A DNA stretch of 64,000 nt from Roridomyces roridus. Lineage: Eukaryota > Basidiomycota > Agaricomycetes > Agaricales > Mycenaceae. A model generated the notes under the pieces. It was given only the letters and a program-made list of their open reading frames with translations. It ran no database searches and was not told the DNA's origin. Numbering within the stretch: position 1 is the stretch's first letter; the number at the start of each line of letters is the position of its first letter. Both the position numbers and the translations under genes were made by a program. This document shows, one piece after another, positions 22,972 through 34,200 of the stretch. The stretch covers positions 558,001 through 622,000 of the forward strand of contig JARKIF010000002.1 of assembly GCA_029378245.1 (NCBI GenBank), given 5' to 3'.

Positions 22972-25374
22972 ATGCTGTTTCGAAGCCTTTTGGTCGCCTC
23001 TTTTGTGGCCTTTGCGCTCGGGCAAAATATCACCCAGGTGATTCTCGATGCACTCGAATCAGCCTTGGATTGTACTGGATGCCACGCGCTTTTGATACCC
23101 CTCCAAACGGTGCGCAGATCTCGTACGGTGGTCCTCTGTCGATCCGTACTCACGCGTTCCCAGCTTGCCCATCTCGGTAACGACGATTTCGTCAGTGTCA
23201 TCACCAGCATATGCACGACCCTAGGAGTACGTTGTATTAGACGCTTGCAGTCCAACCCGTTTTTGACGCCGACGCGTAGCTCGAAGACGCAGATGTATGC
23301 ACCGGCGCCATTGGCCCTTGAGGGACCCATCCTCGCCCATTCCCTGCGTGACATGTCCGCCACCGGCGCTACAGCGACCAAATTCTGCACTGCGGTCTTT
23401 GGACTGTGTGACCCGCCCGCGGTCAACGCATTCACGGTTCCCTTGGCTGCTCCTCCCGCGACACCCAAGGTCTGGAAGTCGACTGGAAGGACTCCGTTCC
23501 AGGTTGCGCACTTTAGCGATGTGCACTATTGACCGGCAATATACGGTGTGTGACTATTCTCTTCTCGGCTTTCTTTCCAGATGACGAGCTGCTGCTCAGG
23601 TTGGAGCCGAGGCCAATTGCTCAAAATCTATATGTTGCAGGTTTGTCTTTAAACTATTTCTCTATCCGGCAGGGCTGATTCACTTCAGGAATTACGCAGA
23701 TGAAGCGGGAGACCCTATCACGCAGCCGGCGGGACCGTTCGGAGAGTTCACTTGCGATGCCCCTCCGGCGCTGGCAGCGTCGATGCTCACTGCAATTGGC
23801 GGTGTGAGAGCCCAGTTCGCTCTGTTCACTGGCGATGTGGAAGAAGGCGACGTATGGCTTACAACGGAAGAGTGAGAACCGACATGCCTTTCAGGGAAGT
23901 GATGCTCACGTACTTTAGTGAGGTTACTACCGACCTGGTCGACTGGAACTCCCAAATGGCGGCAGCCCTCAATATCCCCGTCTTCCCCGTCATCGGTGCG
24001 TCACGATCCTTGGCCTTCCCTGCTCTGTATCGAGTTCTGAATCCGTACGTTAGGTAACCACGACACGTCCCCTGTGAATAGCTTCCCGCGGAACACGACC
24101 GACACCACGTTTGCTGTTCCTTGGGTTTTCAATACCCAAGGCGCAGGATGGCAGGTGTGTGCCCAGTATTCTTCAGAATCGACATGCCTCTTACCTGGCT
24201 TCCCCAGCAATGGATTGGTGCGGCGGCTGCGGCCCAGGAAGAGAGCAACTCTGGTAGCTACGCCGTTGTTGTCCCTGGACAAAATCTACGGTACCTCATT
24301 CTTCAGCTTATCTGTCGAGGAGCACTCAGCGTCCTGACTAGCATCATCTCCGTCAATACGCAGTATTGGTACAAGCAGAAGTATGTCCTTGCGCATCCAT
24401 GTCCATCATCCTCGGAGTCTCATCTTCTATAGCTTCTGGCTGTACGACAGCGACGCTCTGCAGCCGGATCCGAATGGTATCCTCGCTTTCCTCGCTGCTC
24501 AGCTCCAGATTGCCGAGACTGCGGGTGACCGTGCGTGGATCATTGGGCATATGCCGCTCGGGAAGAGCGATGCTCTGCATGATCAGGTCGGTCTTTCGCT
24601 CTTAGTGACGCCCATTCTGACTTTGCTTTAGTCGAACTACTACAACCAGATCATCCAGAGATACTCGAATACAATCGGTATGGCTCTTCCCCCTGTTTCC
24701 ACATCTTTCTCACATTCTTGCAGCGGCGCAGTTCTTCGGGCATTCTCACAAGGATGAATTCGAGATTGGGTACTCGGATTATACGCACCAGTCTGCCGCC
24801 ACAGCCAACCAATTTGCCTGGATTTGCCCGTCCTTGACACCAACGAGTGGGAACCCCGCGTTCAAGGTGTACGATATCGACCCTGATACGTTTGAGGTTA
24901 TGGACATGCATGTCCACATCGGTGCGTATCTGCCGCTCTCTGCCCTATTGACGTCTGTCTCATTCTCCACCCGTTTAGCCAATCTTACAGCTCCGACGTT
25001 CCAAACGAATCGTATGTCTTCCAGCTCACCAAATACTCGATACTGAGGTCGCTACAGCCGTTTGGGAGGTATACTACAGCGCCCGCGACACCTACGGAGC
25101 GCTGGTCGGTGCCCCCACCGCCACGCAAGTCACTCAATGCCAGCGTTTTGGCATAAGCGTGACTGAAGCCTTTGCAAGCAACACCACGGCATTCCAGGAG
25201 TACAACACGCGGATTAGCCGTGGAGGGATGGTCGCCGCGTGTGATGCTGCGTGTCAGACTACAGCTATTTGTGACATGCGTGCGTTGCGGTCGGAGAATA
25301 ATTGCGTGAGTAATAGACATGGTATATGTGAAGCCGAGCCTGGTTTGCTGATGCGTGTACAGGACGTCCCCTAG
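22972..25374 (+). pseudogene. Acid-sphingomyelinase-like phosphodiesterase with frame breaks
   Basis: Secreted metallophosphodiesterase of the ASM family: signal peptide (MLFRSLLVASFVAFALG), a saposin-B-like segment (CTGCHALLIPLQT ... DVCTGAIG), then the metallophosphatase with HFSDVHYD, FTGDV, GNHDT, IIGHMPLG and GHSHKDEFEIG. Fifteen exons can be placed (22972-23109, 23164-23226, 23280-23545, 23600-23640, 23689-23871, 23919-23995, 24054-24154, 24208-24290, 24342-24380, 24433-24586, 24632-24677, 24724-24921, 24979-25011, 25058-25305, 25363-25374). Exon 3 has two single-base insertions, near 23318 (extra C, then TGA) and near 23530 (extra T giving TGA inside HYDRQ). The last exon stops at TAG, but the next codons still read PGFNFRKR. 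Every metal motif is intact, so the damage is recent or reflects assembly errors. Confidence 0.75.
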
Positions 25375-27493
25375 CCCGGGTTTCAATTTCAGGAAGCGGG
25401 ACTTGGGCGTGGGTGAGAGGCGGATGCGGGCTGGTGGGTTAGGCGTGATGAATGCTCGGGTAGCCTTTTCGGGCCTCTGTTCTCGCAGTTGTTGGGCGCA
25501 AAGTTGACTTGAGCGGAGACGTATTCCATGTACGGGTGACCCTTGTTCTCATCTGGAATTCCGGACTCTGAAGCATTTGCAGTATCAGGACTTATAGTCA
25601 TTCGATTGATATGTACACCAATTCCCATTCGAACTTTGTGATTCAGACGTGATACGAGGCCTTGAGGTCGCTTGGTGAGGCGTCGGATCAACGTCGCGCA
25701 CCAGCAAGCCCACGCAGCTCCTAACCAATTGCCTTTTTAGGCTGTGGGCGTTGCGGTGATTGGATTTGTTGTGTCTTGATCGACCTCCTTTCTTGGACCC
25801 CTCACTTAAGGTTTCTATCGAGGGTAATGTCTGGGCCTTAGATCAAGCTTGGAAGGATATCTGCTACTCTAGGAGCCGGACGTGCTTCGAGGCTGGGTCT
25901 CGCTTCTTGTACACCCCTGTCGGACCAGGTTCTCCGTCTTCAAAAGCGAATCGCAACCGAGACGCCGTCGTCAGGCGGGGATCCATCTTCTCTTCCAGGC
26001 TCCACCGAGAAACTCAATATTAGGACTCTCCGAATCTCGGGTAGCAATCAATCGTCGCAAGGAGTTTACACTGGACTCGAATCTGAATCGTCAACACTGC
26101 AACAACTCAACCTCCTAGCGAGCACTACGGCAACCAATGGTAAAACGAGTACCACGGCGATATCTTTATTCTCCCCCATCCCCCATCCTCTTGCCTGCAT
26201 GAATCAAAACATGCTGCTACTATTCATCTTGACGTCTCCCCCAAAAACCCCGGTCGAAGCGCAGGCTCGAATTTAAACCCATGTTCCTTGCCAACGCCCG
26301 CTCCTTCTCGAGTGTCTGCCTCCGTACACGTTTTTGGTGGCGGCGACTTGTCTTGACAAGTACCTGGCACTTCAATATCCCCTCCTGACTGGACCGCGGT
26401 TTCAGTGCTGCAGGCTGGGTGGAACGTGGACTCGCACGCATTACATACACCGGAGATTTTCTTCCAAATGCAAGCTGAATTCGACTGCATATGTACAGGG
26501 AACAGAAGTCAGGAAGTCACCTGCTGTTTTTACGAGATTTTCCTTCCGAGTCCCCCGGTGATGAGGCTCCCGCCTTCGCTCCGTCTGCTCATTGGCAGCA
26601 AATCATGTCGCCCACTGCACTGGAAAGTATTTATCACCTCGCGTTCGAGGGTCTGCAAATCACGAGGCGGCGGACCGACCGTTGTCAAGACTCGAGTCAC
26701 TGGAAGCAACGTTTTCTGTAAATTCGTCCCCCCGAATTTCAGCGTTGACTCGATTTCAATCCGCAATGCCCTCGAACACGTTGCTCGGTACTGCAACGCT
26801 TAACATTAACGACGCCTCGAATTTTTACCTGCTGCATGAATCGCCCTGGGTTTCCTCGAAGGGCAAGGGCAACATTCTCCGCACATCTGTCAAGGTCCCT
26901 TACCCGAATCTTTGCGGAGCACCTCCGAAGCCGGGCAGCCCCGCCATCTTCGCGCCATTATCCATCAAAATGCAAGTTATTTATTTATTCGCCGACCTCC
27001 TTCCATTCCACAGTCGACTATGCGTGGCATTCAAGGGCATCTAGACTGCCCGGACCGCTGGTAACTGCCGCTTGGGTAACTGCGTCACCAGGACGCTCTG
27101 TACCTGAACATTCCCTAGGGTCTGGCTTCTCTGCGCGCACTGAACACGCTGCATGTTCGTGGACTTCCACATTTGGTCGAGGCGGCGGGAGAAAACGCGA
27201 TATCCTCGTTTTCGTAGTGCTCGCGGAGTTCGGCCGGACGACTGAGCGTGTGCCACATCAAAGTGCCAACCCAGTGCCGGGCGTCTTTGAGCCTTCCGGA
27301 TTCGGCACAATGAACACGCTCAATATGGAAGCGTCTGGATTCCCTTCGGGGTTTTTGCTACACGCACAATCCTCCGCACCCCTTGGGTGTGGCGTTCTGT
27401 ACATATAAAGGTTCGGCGCGTCCTTCTCGCGAAATCTATTATTCGTTATCGTTCCTCGTACGCCCTCGAATCTCTCCTCGTCCCGTATGTCTT
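25375..27493. other. Intergenic, possible decayed LRR/F-box gene
   Basis: No gene is supported with confidence. Between about 26400 and 27400 (plus) short frames read like leucine-rich repeat debris (for example LESLEATFSVNSS and LRALNTLHVRGLPHL) in different frames, as would remain from an old F-box/LRR gene. A TATAAAG lies at 27404-27410, about 85 bp before the ORF at 27494. Confidence 0.3.
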
Positions 27494-27760
27494 ATGCCTC
27501 CTTCTCCAACGCAGATGCCGTCCAATTCATCTTCATCCCCAACAAAGCCCCCGTCGCATTCAAAGCGCACCAAGACGCCTCCGGCGCAACCAACAGAACC
27601 GCCACCCGCTCGCTCAATGTCCCCCACGGCCATAATCGCACAGAACTGGGCGAGGATGTCCCCAGAGGAAAAACGACGGTGGTACGTCAAAGACCAAGAG
27701 GCACGACAACGATACGAGTCCTCGCGGTCGCTCGTACGACCGCCATGGCCGAAACTGTGA
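27494..27760 (+). CDS. Small protein with partial HMG-box-like motif
   Basis: An 88-residue ORF with a Pro/Ser/Thr-rich first half and then IIAQNWARMSPEEKRRWYV and KDQEARQRY, which resembles helices 2-3 of an HMG box. Helix 1 of the box is not visible, so it is either a fragment of an HMG protein or a short product with upstream exons I could not find. A TATA box lies about 85 bp upstream. DNA binding is not established. Confidence 0.4.
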   Translation: MPPSPTQMPSNSSSSPTKPPSHSKRTKTPPAQPTEPPPARSMSPTAIIAQNWARMSPEEKRRWYVKDQEARQRYESSRSLVRPPWPKL

Positions 27761-28464
27761 TCTCCCCGCGGTGAGCAACCTCTCACGAAGCACCCCAAGC
27801 TTCCGATTCTACTTGGTCCTATCAGATCGCAAGCTCGTTATGCGTGGTCAGCGGAGGACATTGCACTGGGGCGAGGTGTTAACGAGCGGACGAAACAGAT
27901 ATTAATACGGCTTACGGACAATACTAGTATTCTATAATTCGGGGGTAGAATTTCATGCTGGCGGAGGCAGCTTGAACCTGTGTCCGATCCCCCCTCGGCG
28001 TCTTTGTCGCTTGAGCTTCTGCATCTGCCTTGGCGGTGGTTGTGGAACGGCCATTGTCAGCTCCTTCGGCGCCCCGTACTAGAACAGGTCAAGTGTCTTG
28101 CGAGCTTGCCATAGGCGGACTTGTTCTATCCTTTGAGGAGCGTGACGCGTCCAGTAAATTGGGTCTGACATCCCTGCCGACACAGGCGTTGGTCAGGCGC
28201 TTTGAATAAACTTGGTACACGTACCTCCAAGATTTGAGAGAGAAAAACGCCAAGCGTGCGCGTGAGGAATAAAATGGGAGTCCCGCTTGAAGTAAAAACC
28301 TCGGGTCGTCCACCATCCAGATACAGCGTTCCTTTGGCCCGAATTCGAAGACTCCAGTGTCCGAGGAGAACTGGCAAAATATCCGTTCCTCAGATTGGCC
28401 AAACGACGGGCATCGTCCATGACCGGGTCGCCCCTTGTGAGCAGGACAAGAAGAGCCATCCAAA
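27761..28464. other. Intergenic, no gene seen
   Basis: Short ORFs on the minus strand at 28089-28471 show no recognisable domain. No RNA gene or repeat was recognised. Confidence 0.4.
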
Positions 28465-29477
28465 ACTTCATAAAGTCAGAACGACCGCCGCGGCAATTCA
28501 GTCAACACAGGCAACTCACTTCGTCCCCTCTGACTCATGTTTCCAACTCTCCAGAAGATGGTCACGGTCCACCCTCTTTCAGCCACCGGTAGTGGTCGTG
28601 CCAAAACCTCTGAGCAACACGCTCGATTGAAAAATCTCGTTCTGCTGAACGGCGCGTCATCCGGGCTCGGTGACTCTTCATTTGAGAACGACGTGACGTC
28701 TGCCCTGAGGAAACGAACGAAGCATCTTGGTGACGACAACGGCGAGGAAAAAAAGTTGGTCGTGGATGATGATGAAAAGTTTTTTGTTTGGACAAATTGG
28801 GACGACATCCAGCGAAGCGCCCACTCAAAGGATCCCAGAAGACGAATATAATTGAGATACAGACAGACACACAGAGGTGGAGAGATAGAGATAGAGATAT
28901 AGCATATCATATAGAGAAAAGAGAAAGAGAAAGAAACCCTCCCGGCCGGTCGAGCAGAGAACCAATGAACTCTAGCTGCAGGTGCCAAGGACGCCAGCCC
29001 TAACCGCGAGTCAGACGCCGCCAACGCAGAATAAAAAGAACAACTCACGCAGCGGAAGACGGGCATCGCTAACATTCGAGTTTGTCGGGTTGGTCGTCCG
29101 GTGGTGGTCCTTGCAGGGCGTCCCCTACGAGCACCAGGCTTCGCACAAAACCCTTCATCCTCATCGTCAGCCTCGCCTCGGCTGGCCGCCGCCGCCTTTG
29201 TCCTTCTCCTGGCCTGCAGCGTCTTCGTGATCCCAGCTCGATTCTCAAGGAGGTGGATGAGGAAGAAGATGGAAAGAAGGGTGAGGGTATATTCGAGGAT
29301 AGATAGATTCATGCGTAAAGGGTTGGAGGTGCAATTCGGCGATCCGCATGGGCTTCCCAGTCGCTGCGAGAAGAGATCAGAGCATGTTACAATAGCATGC
29401 AACTTGCACGTACTGCTCAGGCCCCACATTGGATGCCGTTTGAGCTCTCTATCCAACGGACCATTTGGCCTCTGCAT
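28465..29477 (-). pseudogene. Kinase relic: C-terminal tail plus 3' module
   Basis: A copy of 33250-34200, same strand. Near 29400 it reads LKRHPMWG and after an intron-like gap DWEAHADRR with a stop near 29312, which is the C-terminal tail of the membrane-kinase family. The downstream module (about 28930-29280, minus) gives EADDEDEGF and RGRPARTTTGRP. No catalytic domain is present. It marks a fifth copy of the family, reduced to its end. Confidence 0.7.
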
Positions 29478-29890
29478 TCTAACATGAAGGCCGACTAGAT
29501 TGGCGCGTCAGAAGACACAGACTACAGGAACTCCACAAGCGGAGAAGGTCAGCCTATCATAGCTTCATGGATACCTGTAGGTCACCTTTCCGCCTCTCTA
29601 GAAACTAGTCAAGTATTCCTCCGCCCAAGATCAAGTTTTCAAGCCTGACCCAAGATAGCCAGATGCTTCATCCCAGACATCCCTCCTTCCGCAGGAATCC
29701 TCGCGAAACATTTAGAGGGAACAACTAGGGGAACCAGCTCAGACAAGACTGTCACAGTGATAGAAAAGAGGGACACACAGTTGCATGACTCTCCAGTCTC
29801 TTTGACAGCCACACAGAAGTTACTCCCCTGGCGAAGGCGAACGTCCAGAAGCTCGCCTTTCTCGATGGAAAGCCGCCTACTGACTATTAG
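29478..29890. other. Intergenic, no gene seen
   Basis: About 400 bases without a supported ORF or repeat, between the kinase relic and the end of the SH3-containing gene. Confidence 0.4.
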
Positions 29891-32800
29891 TCAATACTCT
29901 GACACGGTGAGTGGCATACCTGTATCCCGCCAACCAGAGAGCGCCCTGAGAGGCTGCAATGCGACGAAGTACCTGGACGGTACCTCTTTGTAAAGGATCA
30001 AGTCTATGCGTTGACAGAAGGGAAAGGACGCACTGCCCACCGACCCACTTGTTTTCCGAGCACGCCACCAATTCTTGCTATCATCGAGGATTTCGAGGAT
30101 TTCACCAGCAGCAAAAGACAGATCTTCGGAGCCGTCAACTGCGTCCACTGCTCGTAGAGGATTGAACTCAGCAACTTGGGATGTAGGGCAATACGTACGA
30201 CTATAGAGGGCTTCAGCTTTGAATCTACATTTGTGCCGAAGCGCTGCAGGTGAATCGATAACTGTGAAATGGCTGGAGGGAACAACTAGCAAGATCGTCA
30301 GACATCTTCCAGCGAAGAGATAGACGGAACGGACTGCCACTCCTTCCGTCCCCTGTCTGGACAAACCACCACTTGCCGACTCGATCAAGGACCTGCACGA
30401 TTTCGTCTAGATTGACCGATATATCATCAGCGTCATCGGGGTCAGCCTCGTCTAGAGGCATGTCTTAGGCACACATGCGAACAAACGAACAAACGCATAC
30501 GTACGAGAAGATACCGCCACGGCTGTGAAAGTACCGCCTTCGGGCGGCAAAGGGGGCTCTTCCACGCGGTCCACACTTGGTTGTGCCTCACTTTCGACCG
30601 TCTTCTCCGTCTCCTGCTCGAGTAAAGGGAGTTGTGGTGGCTCGGGTGCTTCGACTGGAACTGCTGACACATCAAGCTCTGCCTTCTTCGTGTCCACGAG
30701 CTCTCGCCGACGTTTGGGCTCGACGTCGTCATAGAAAGTCGAGGCCTCCATAATCCGCTCATTGGCGTCCAGCAGATCCGCCAATAGCTTTTCTTCAAGG
30801 GTTGCTATGCCATCAGCAGCGCAAGCAGCGCTGTCCCGCCCCACACGGCTCCGCTCCGCTCCCTCGCTCGCCCATGGGATCCGCGACATGATGAATTTTT
30901 GCAAAGTTGTGCATTTTTGGTGGAACAGCTGATACTTGCTCAGTAAATCACTTGCAATGTCTGCCTGCTCATCCGAGAAAGGTTCTCGTAACGCATCTAA
31001 GAGTAACTCGGCATATCCCCTGACGTCATTGCACTCTCGGAACAATCGATGATCCTCCTTTGGAAAAATGAGCCTCTCGGCCTCTGAACGAGCTTCAGAA
31101 ACAACCGCATCGGTGTCAGAGAGAGCCTCATTCGCTCCAGATGATTCCATCCGATTTCCTGTCGGTGTGGGTTCCTCCCCAAGCCCAGGGCGTTGTTGCT
31201 GCTGCAGCTGATTCTCTCTGCCAGAGTCTTCCGGCGATCTTGCAGCCAAAGGCTTCGGCCCATCGATGTGCAAGGGGTCGTGTGAGTCCACGGGTGAGAC
31301 AGAAGATGATGCGGAACCCGACGGTGGTGTTTTTGGTCGCCCGGAGATCGGCAAGGTCATACTTTGTGCAACGACTGTGGAGCTGGGCCTTCTCCTCGGA
31401 TTTTGTGACCAACAGTCGGAAACTAGCCTCCATAGTGCATCAGGCATCCCGTAGGGCCTTTCTGGTCGTCTCCCGATCATCACGGCAAACATTGCGGCAG
31501 CCTCGGTTGCACCTGAGAATGGAGGGCGGCCGGTGTACAACTGCAGTAGTATCAGAACGAGCTGGATTGAAATATTGCGACGCTGGTACCTCTACGCAGA
31601 CGCATGCGAAGGCATACACATCGCTGGCCTGCGTGCGCGAAAACCTGCCCCCAAAATGTTCAGGAGCTATCAACTCCGGAGCCATCCAGTATAGGTGTGC
31701 ATTGAAGCGGTCGCATCGCTGAAAGAGCTGAGGCCGAAATCACTGAGACAGGCACTCCAGTCTTCGTTGATAAGAATGTTTGCCTGGGGCAGACGTGAGT
31801 TTACTCAGAAGCAGATAAGGGAGACGACAATATCCTTCGCAAGTCTCCGTGGACAACGGTGCGGGAATGAAGGTACCGAAGACCTTGAGCGATTTCAAAC
31901 AGCTACGGGATGAGTCGTGGCCGGAGCACAGAGCTTGAAATGTCTCACCAATTTGTCTACCTTCGAGGCCATTCTCTTTGAGGTATCGCTCCACAGTGCC
32001 ATGCTCCATCCAAGGAGAAACCATGCACAGAGAGGGAGAAAAACTGTCCCGGTCGATTCCAATAAAAGGCAGGATATACGGGTGGTGCAAGTCCTTCCAG
32101 ACCAAGGCTTCCCGACAAAATTTCTGGACGCTTCTCAGAAATTGCAAGAGAGACCCAGGGCGATAAAGTCCCACCAAGTTAATGCGTTGCAGGTCGGCAC
32201 CCTGAAGAAAGTATCGCATGCGTTTCAATGCAACGGGCTTTTTGTGATACGAAGCCCGATAGGCATCTGAGAGACAATGTAAGACGAACGCGGCGACCAA
32301 CATGAATGAAAGACACACCTGAGAAACCACCGCCAAATGTCGGATGAACGTCTCGCTTAGTAACTCCTTCGATGAAGAGAGACGAGGGGAGCCTGTCAGA
32401 GGTTTCCGAAAGTTTGCGAATGATACGCTGCGCTTTCTTGTCTTGCTTTGCTGTAGTTAGGGACCCTCTGTCGACTGCCTGTGGTGAATGTAAGCACACT
32501 AGCCAGTGTATATGATTTGGATCCATACGTCTTGAACAACATCGAGAAAAGACTGTGCCGAGTCACCATTCAGGCGCAGCACGGCCTCTTCCTCCACTTC
32601 CGAGTCACAAATCGAGATGAGGAGTGCAACCAGCCGCTGCTCGTCTGTGTGCAAAGCGTCCAGAAGAGCAGGTGAATCAGATGCATCGAGTTCGGAGGCC
32701 AGCTAGGAGATGGCATCAGAGCAAGCTTCAGCGGAAGACAGGGCGATTGACATCGAGTAACAACTTCCTATATCCCAAGCTCCCAACGATAACGTGGACT

Positions 32801-32918
32801 TTGCCTCCGACGGAATGGAGTGGAGATAGTTTAAAAGTCCCTGAAGCTGCTCAAACACCTCCCTCCGGCCTCTGTGGACGGTATGAGCGCGTAAAAAGCA
32901 TCGGAAAAACGACCACAT
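29891..32918 (-). pseudogene. TKL kinase-GAT-SH3-SH3 gene (C1), broken
   Basis: Minus strand. N-terminus MWSFFRCFLRAHT and a helical region typical of agaricomycete TKL kinases, then the kinase domain (PVALKRMRYF, HHPYILPFIGIDRDSF, VVHGDLR, SDFGLSSFSDAT, WMAPELIAPE, DVYAFACVCVE). After a linker comes a GAT-like three-helix region (FRECNDVRGYAELLLDALRE ... LLADLLDANERIMEAS), a Pro-rich stretch, and two SH3 domains (VQVLDRVGKWWFV ... IVPSSHF; and LSFAAGEILEILDDSKNWW ... VPSRYFVAL). Exons that can be placed: 32529-32918, 32319-32478, 32175-32266, 32123 downward. A TAG at 32703-32705 interrupts the N-terminal region where C2 has Gln, and the LKENG/LFEIAQG and DLR/ANIL junctions do not join in frame. 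GAT and SH3 domains suggest an ancestral link to ubiquitin-dependent sorting or actin. Confidence 0.7.
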
Positions 32919-33249
32919 ACACTGCAATCTCAGCACAGGCGGCTCTGAGAAAGGTAGTCGAGTCCTGGGCCAGTCCCGTCAGTCGGATAGTAACTAGCTA
33001 CCCAGCACCCATGGATTTACCGGGTACATGCGCCCATTGTAGGGGTGCAGCGAGCCAGACATGGCGAGGGCCAGTTGACGTCGTGTGCCGTGGCACCCGA
33101 CTTCTCTGATTCTGCCTCCCTCTATAATTGGCGTGGGCTCCAATCTTCAATGAGAACTGGCGGAATAACTGTTCCTCGTAAAAGGCTGGAGAGTCGTGCA
33201 ATAGCGGTACACTCGTTGTTAGGACTGGCAGGACGAGAGAGTCATTGAA

Positions 33250-34200
33250 AACTTCATGCGATTTGAAAGTCAGAACGAGCCGGTGAAGACGTGCAACTCA
33301 CCTCGTCTCCTCCAGCTCACGTTTGAAACTATAGAGGTCCTCCCTCCTTATGGTCGTGCCAGGACATCGCCGAGTCGGAGCAACACGCCTGACTGAAACT
33401 CTCGTTGCTGAAGAGTCCGGCATCCGGGCTCGTTGACTCTTCATTTGAGAACGATGTGGCGTCGGCCCTGAGGAAACGAACGATGTATCTGAGTGAAGAA
33501 AATGGCGAGCGGTAGCGTCTTGGAAAACGATCTCCAGTTGGTAGTCGCGGATGATGAAAAGTTTTGTTCGGGTCATCCGTAAGGCGACAGATTCCAAAAT
33601 GAAAAAGAGAATTGGGATGGATATAGAGAGTACATCGGAGGAGAGAGATATAGAGATAGAAAACAAAGTAAAAGTAAAGAACCCCTCCCGGTCGAGCAGA
33701 GAACCAACGAACTCTAGCTGCGTACCAAGGACGCCAGCCCTAAAGCGCCAGTCAGACACCGCCAACACAGAATCAAAGCGAACAACTCACGCAGCAGGAG
33801 ACGGGCATCGCTAACATTCGAGTTGTCGAGTTGTCGTAAAACGGTCGTCCGGTGGTGGTCCTTGATGGGCGTCCCCTACCAACACCAGCCTTCGCACGAA
33901 ATCCTTCATCCTCATCGTCAGCCTCGCCTCGCCTCGCCGCCGCCGCCTTTGTCCTTCTCCTGGCCTGCAGCGTCTTCGTGGTTCGGAGTCGATTCTCAAG
34001 GAGGTGTCGGAGAAGAGGATAGAGAAGGGTGAGGGTATATTCAAGTGGAGGAGAGATATATTCAAGCGTTGAGGGCCGGAGGTGTAAGTCGTCGCTCCGC
34101 GTGGGCCTCCCAGTCACTGCGGGAAGGAATCAGAGGATTTTATAATAGCATGCAACTTGGACATACTGTTGAGGACCCCACATTGGATGCCTTGTGAGCT
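33250..34200 (-). repeat. Kinase tail and 3' module, copy shared with 28465-29477
   Basis: Direct (same-strand) duplicate of 28465-29477. It covers the last exon of kinase B1, the GEADDEDEGF/RGRPSRTTTGRP module (about 33800-34000), a purine/pyrimidine run (about 33600-33690) and 300-400 bases further downstream. Confidence 0.7.

Noticed and set aside
28089..28471. Minus-strand gene upstream of the kinase relic
   Set aside because: Open frames exist, but no motif or paralogue supports coding.
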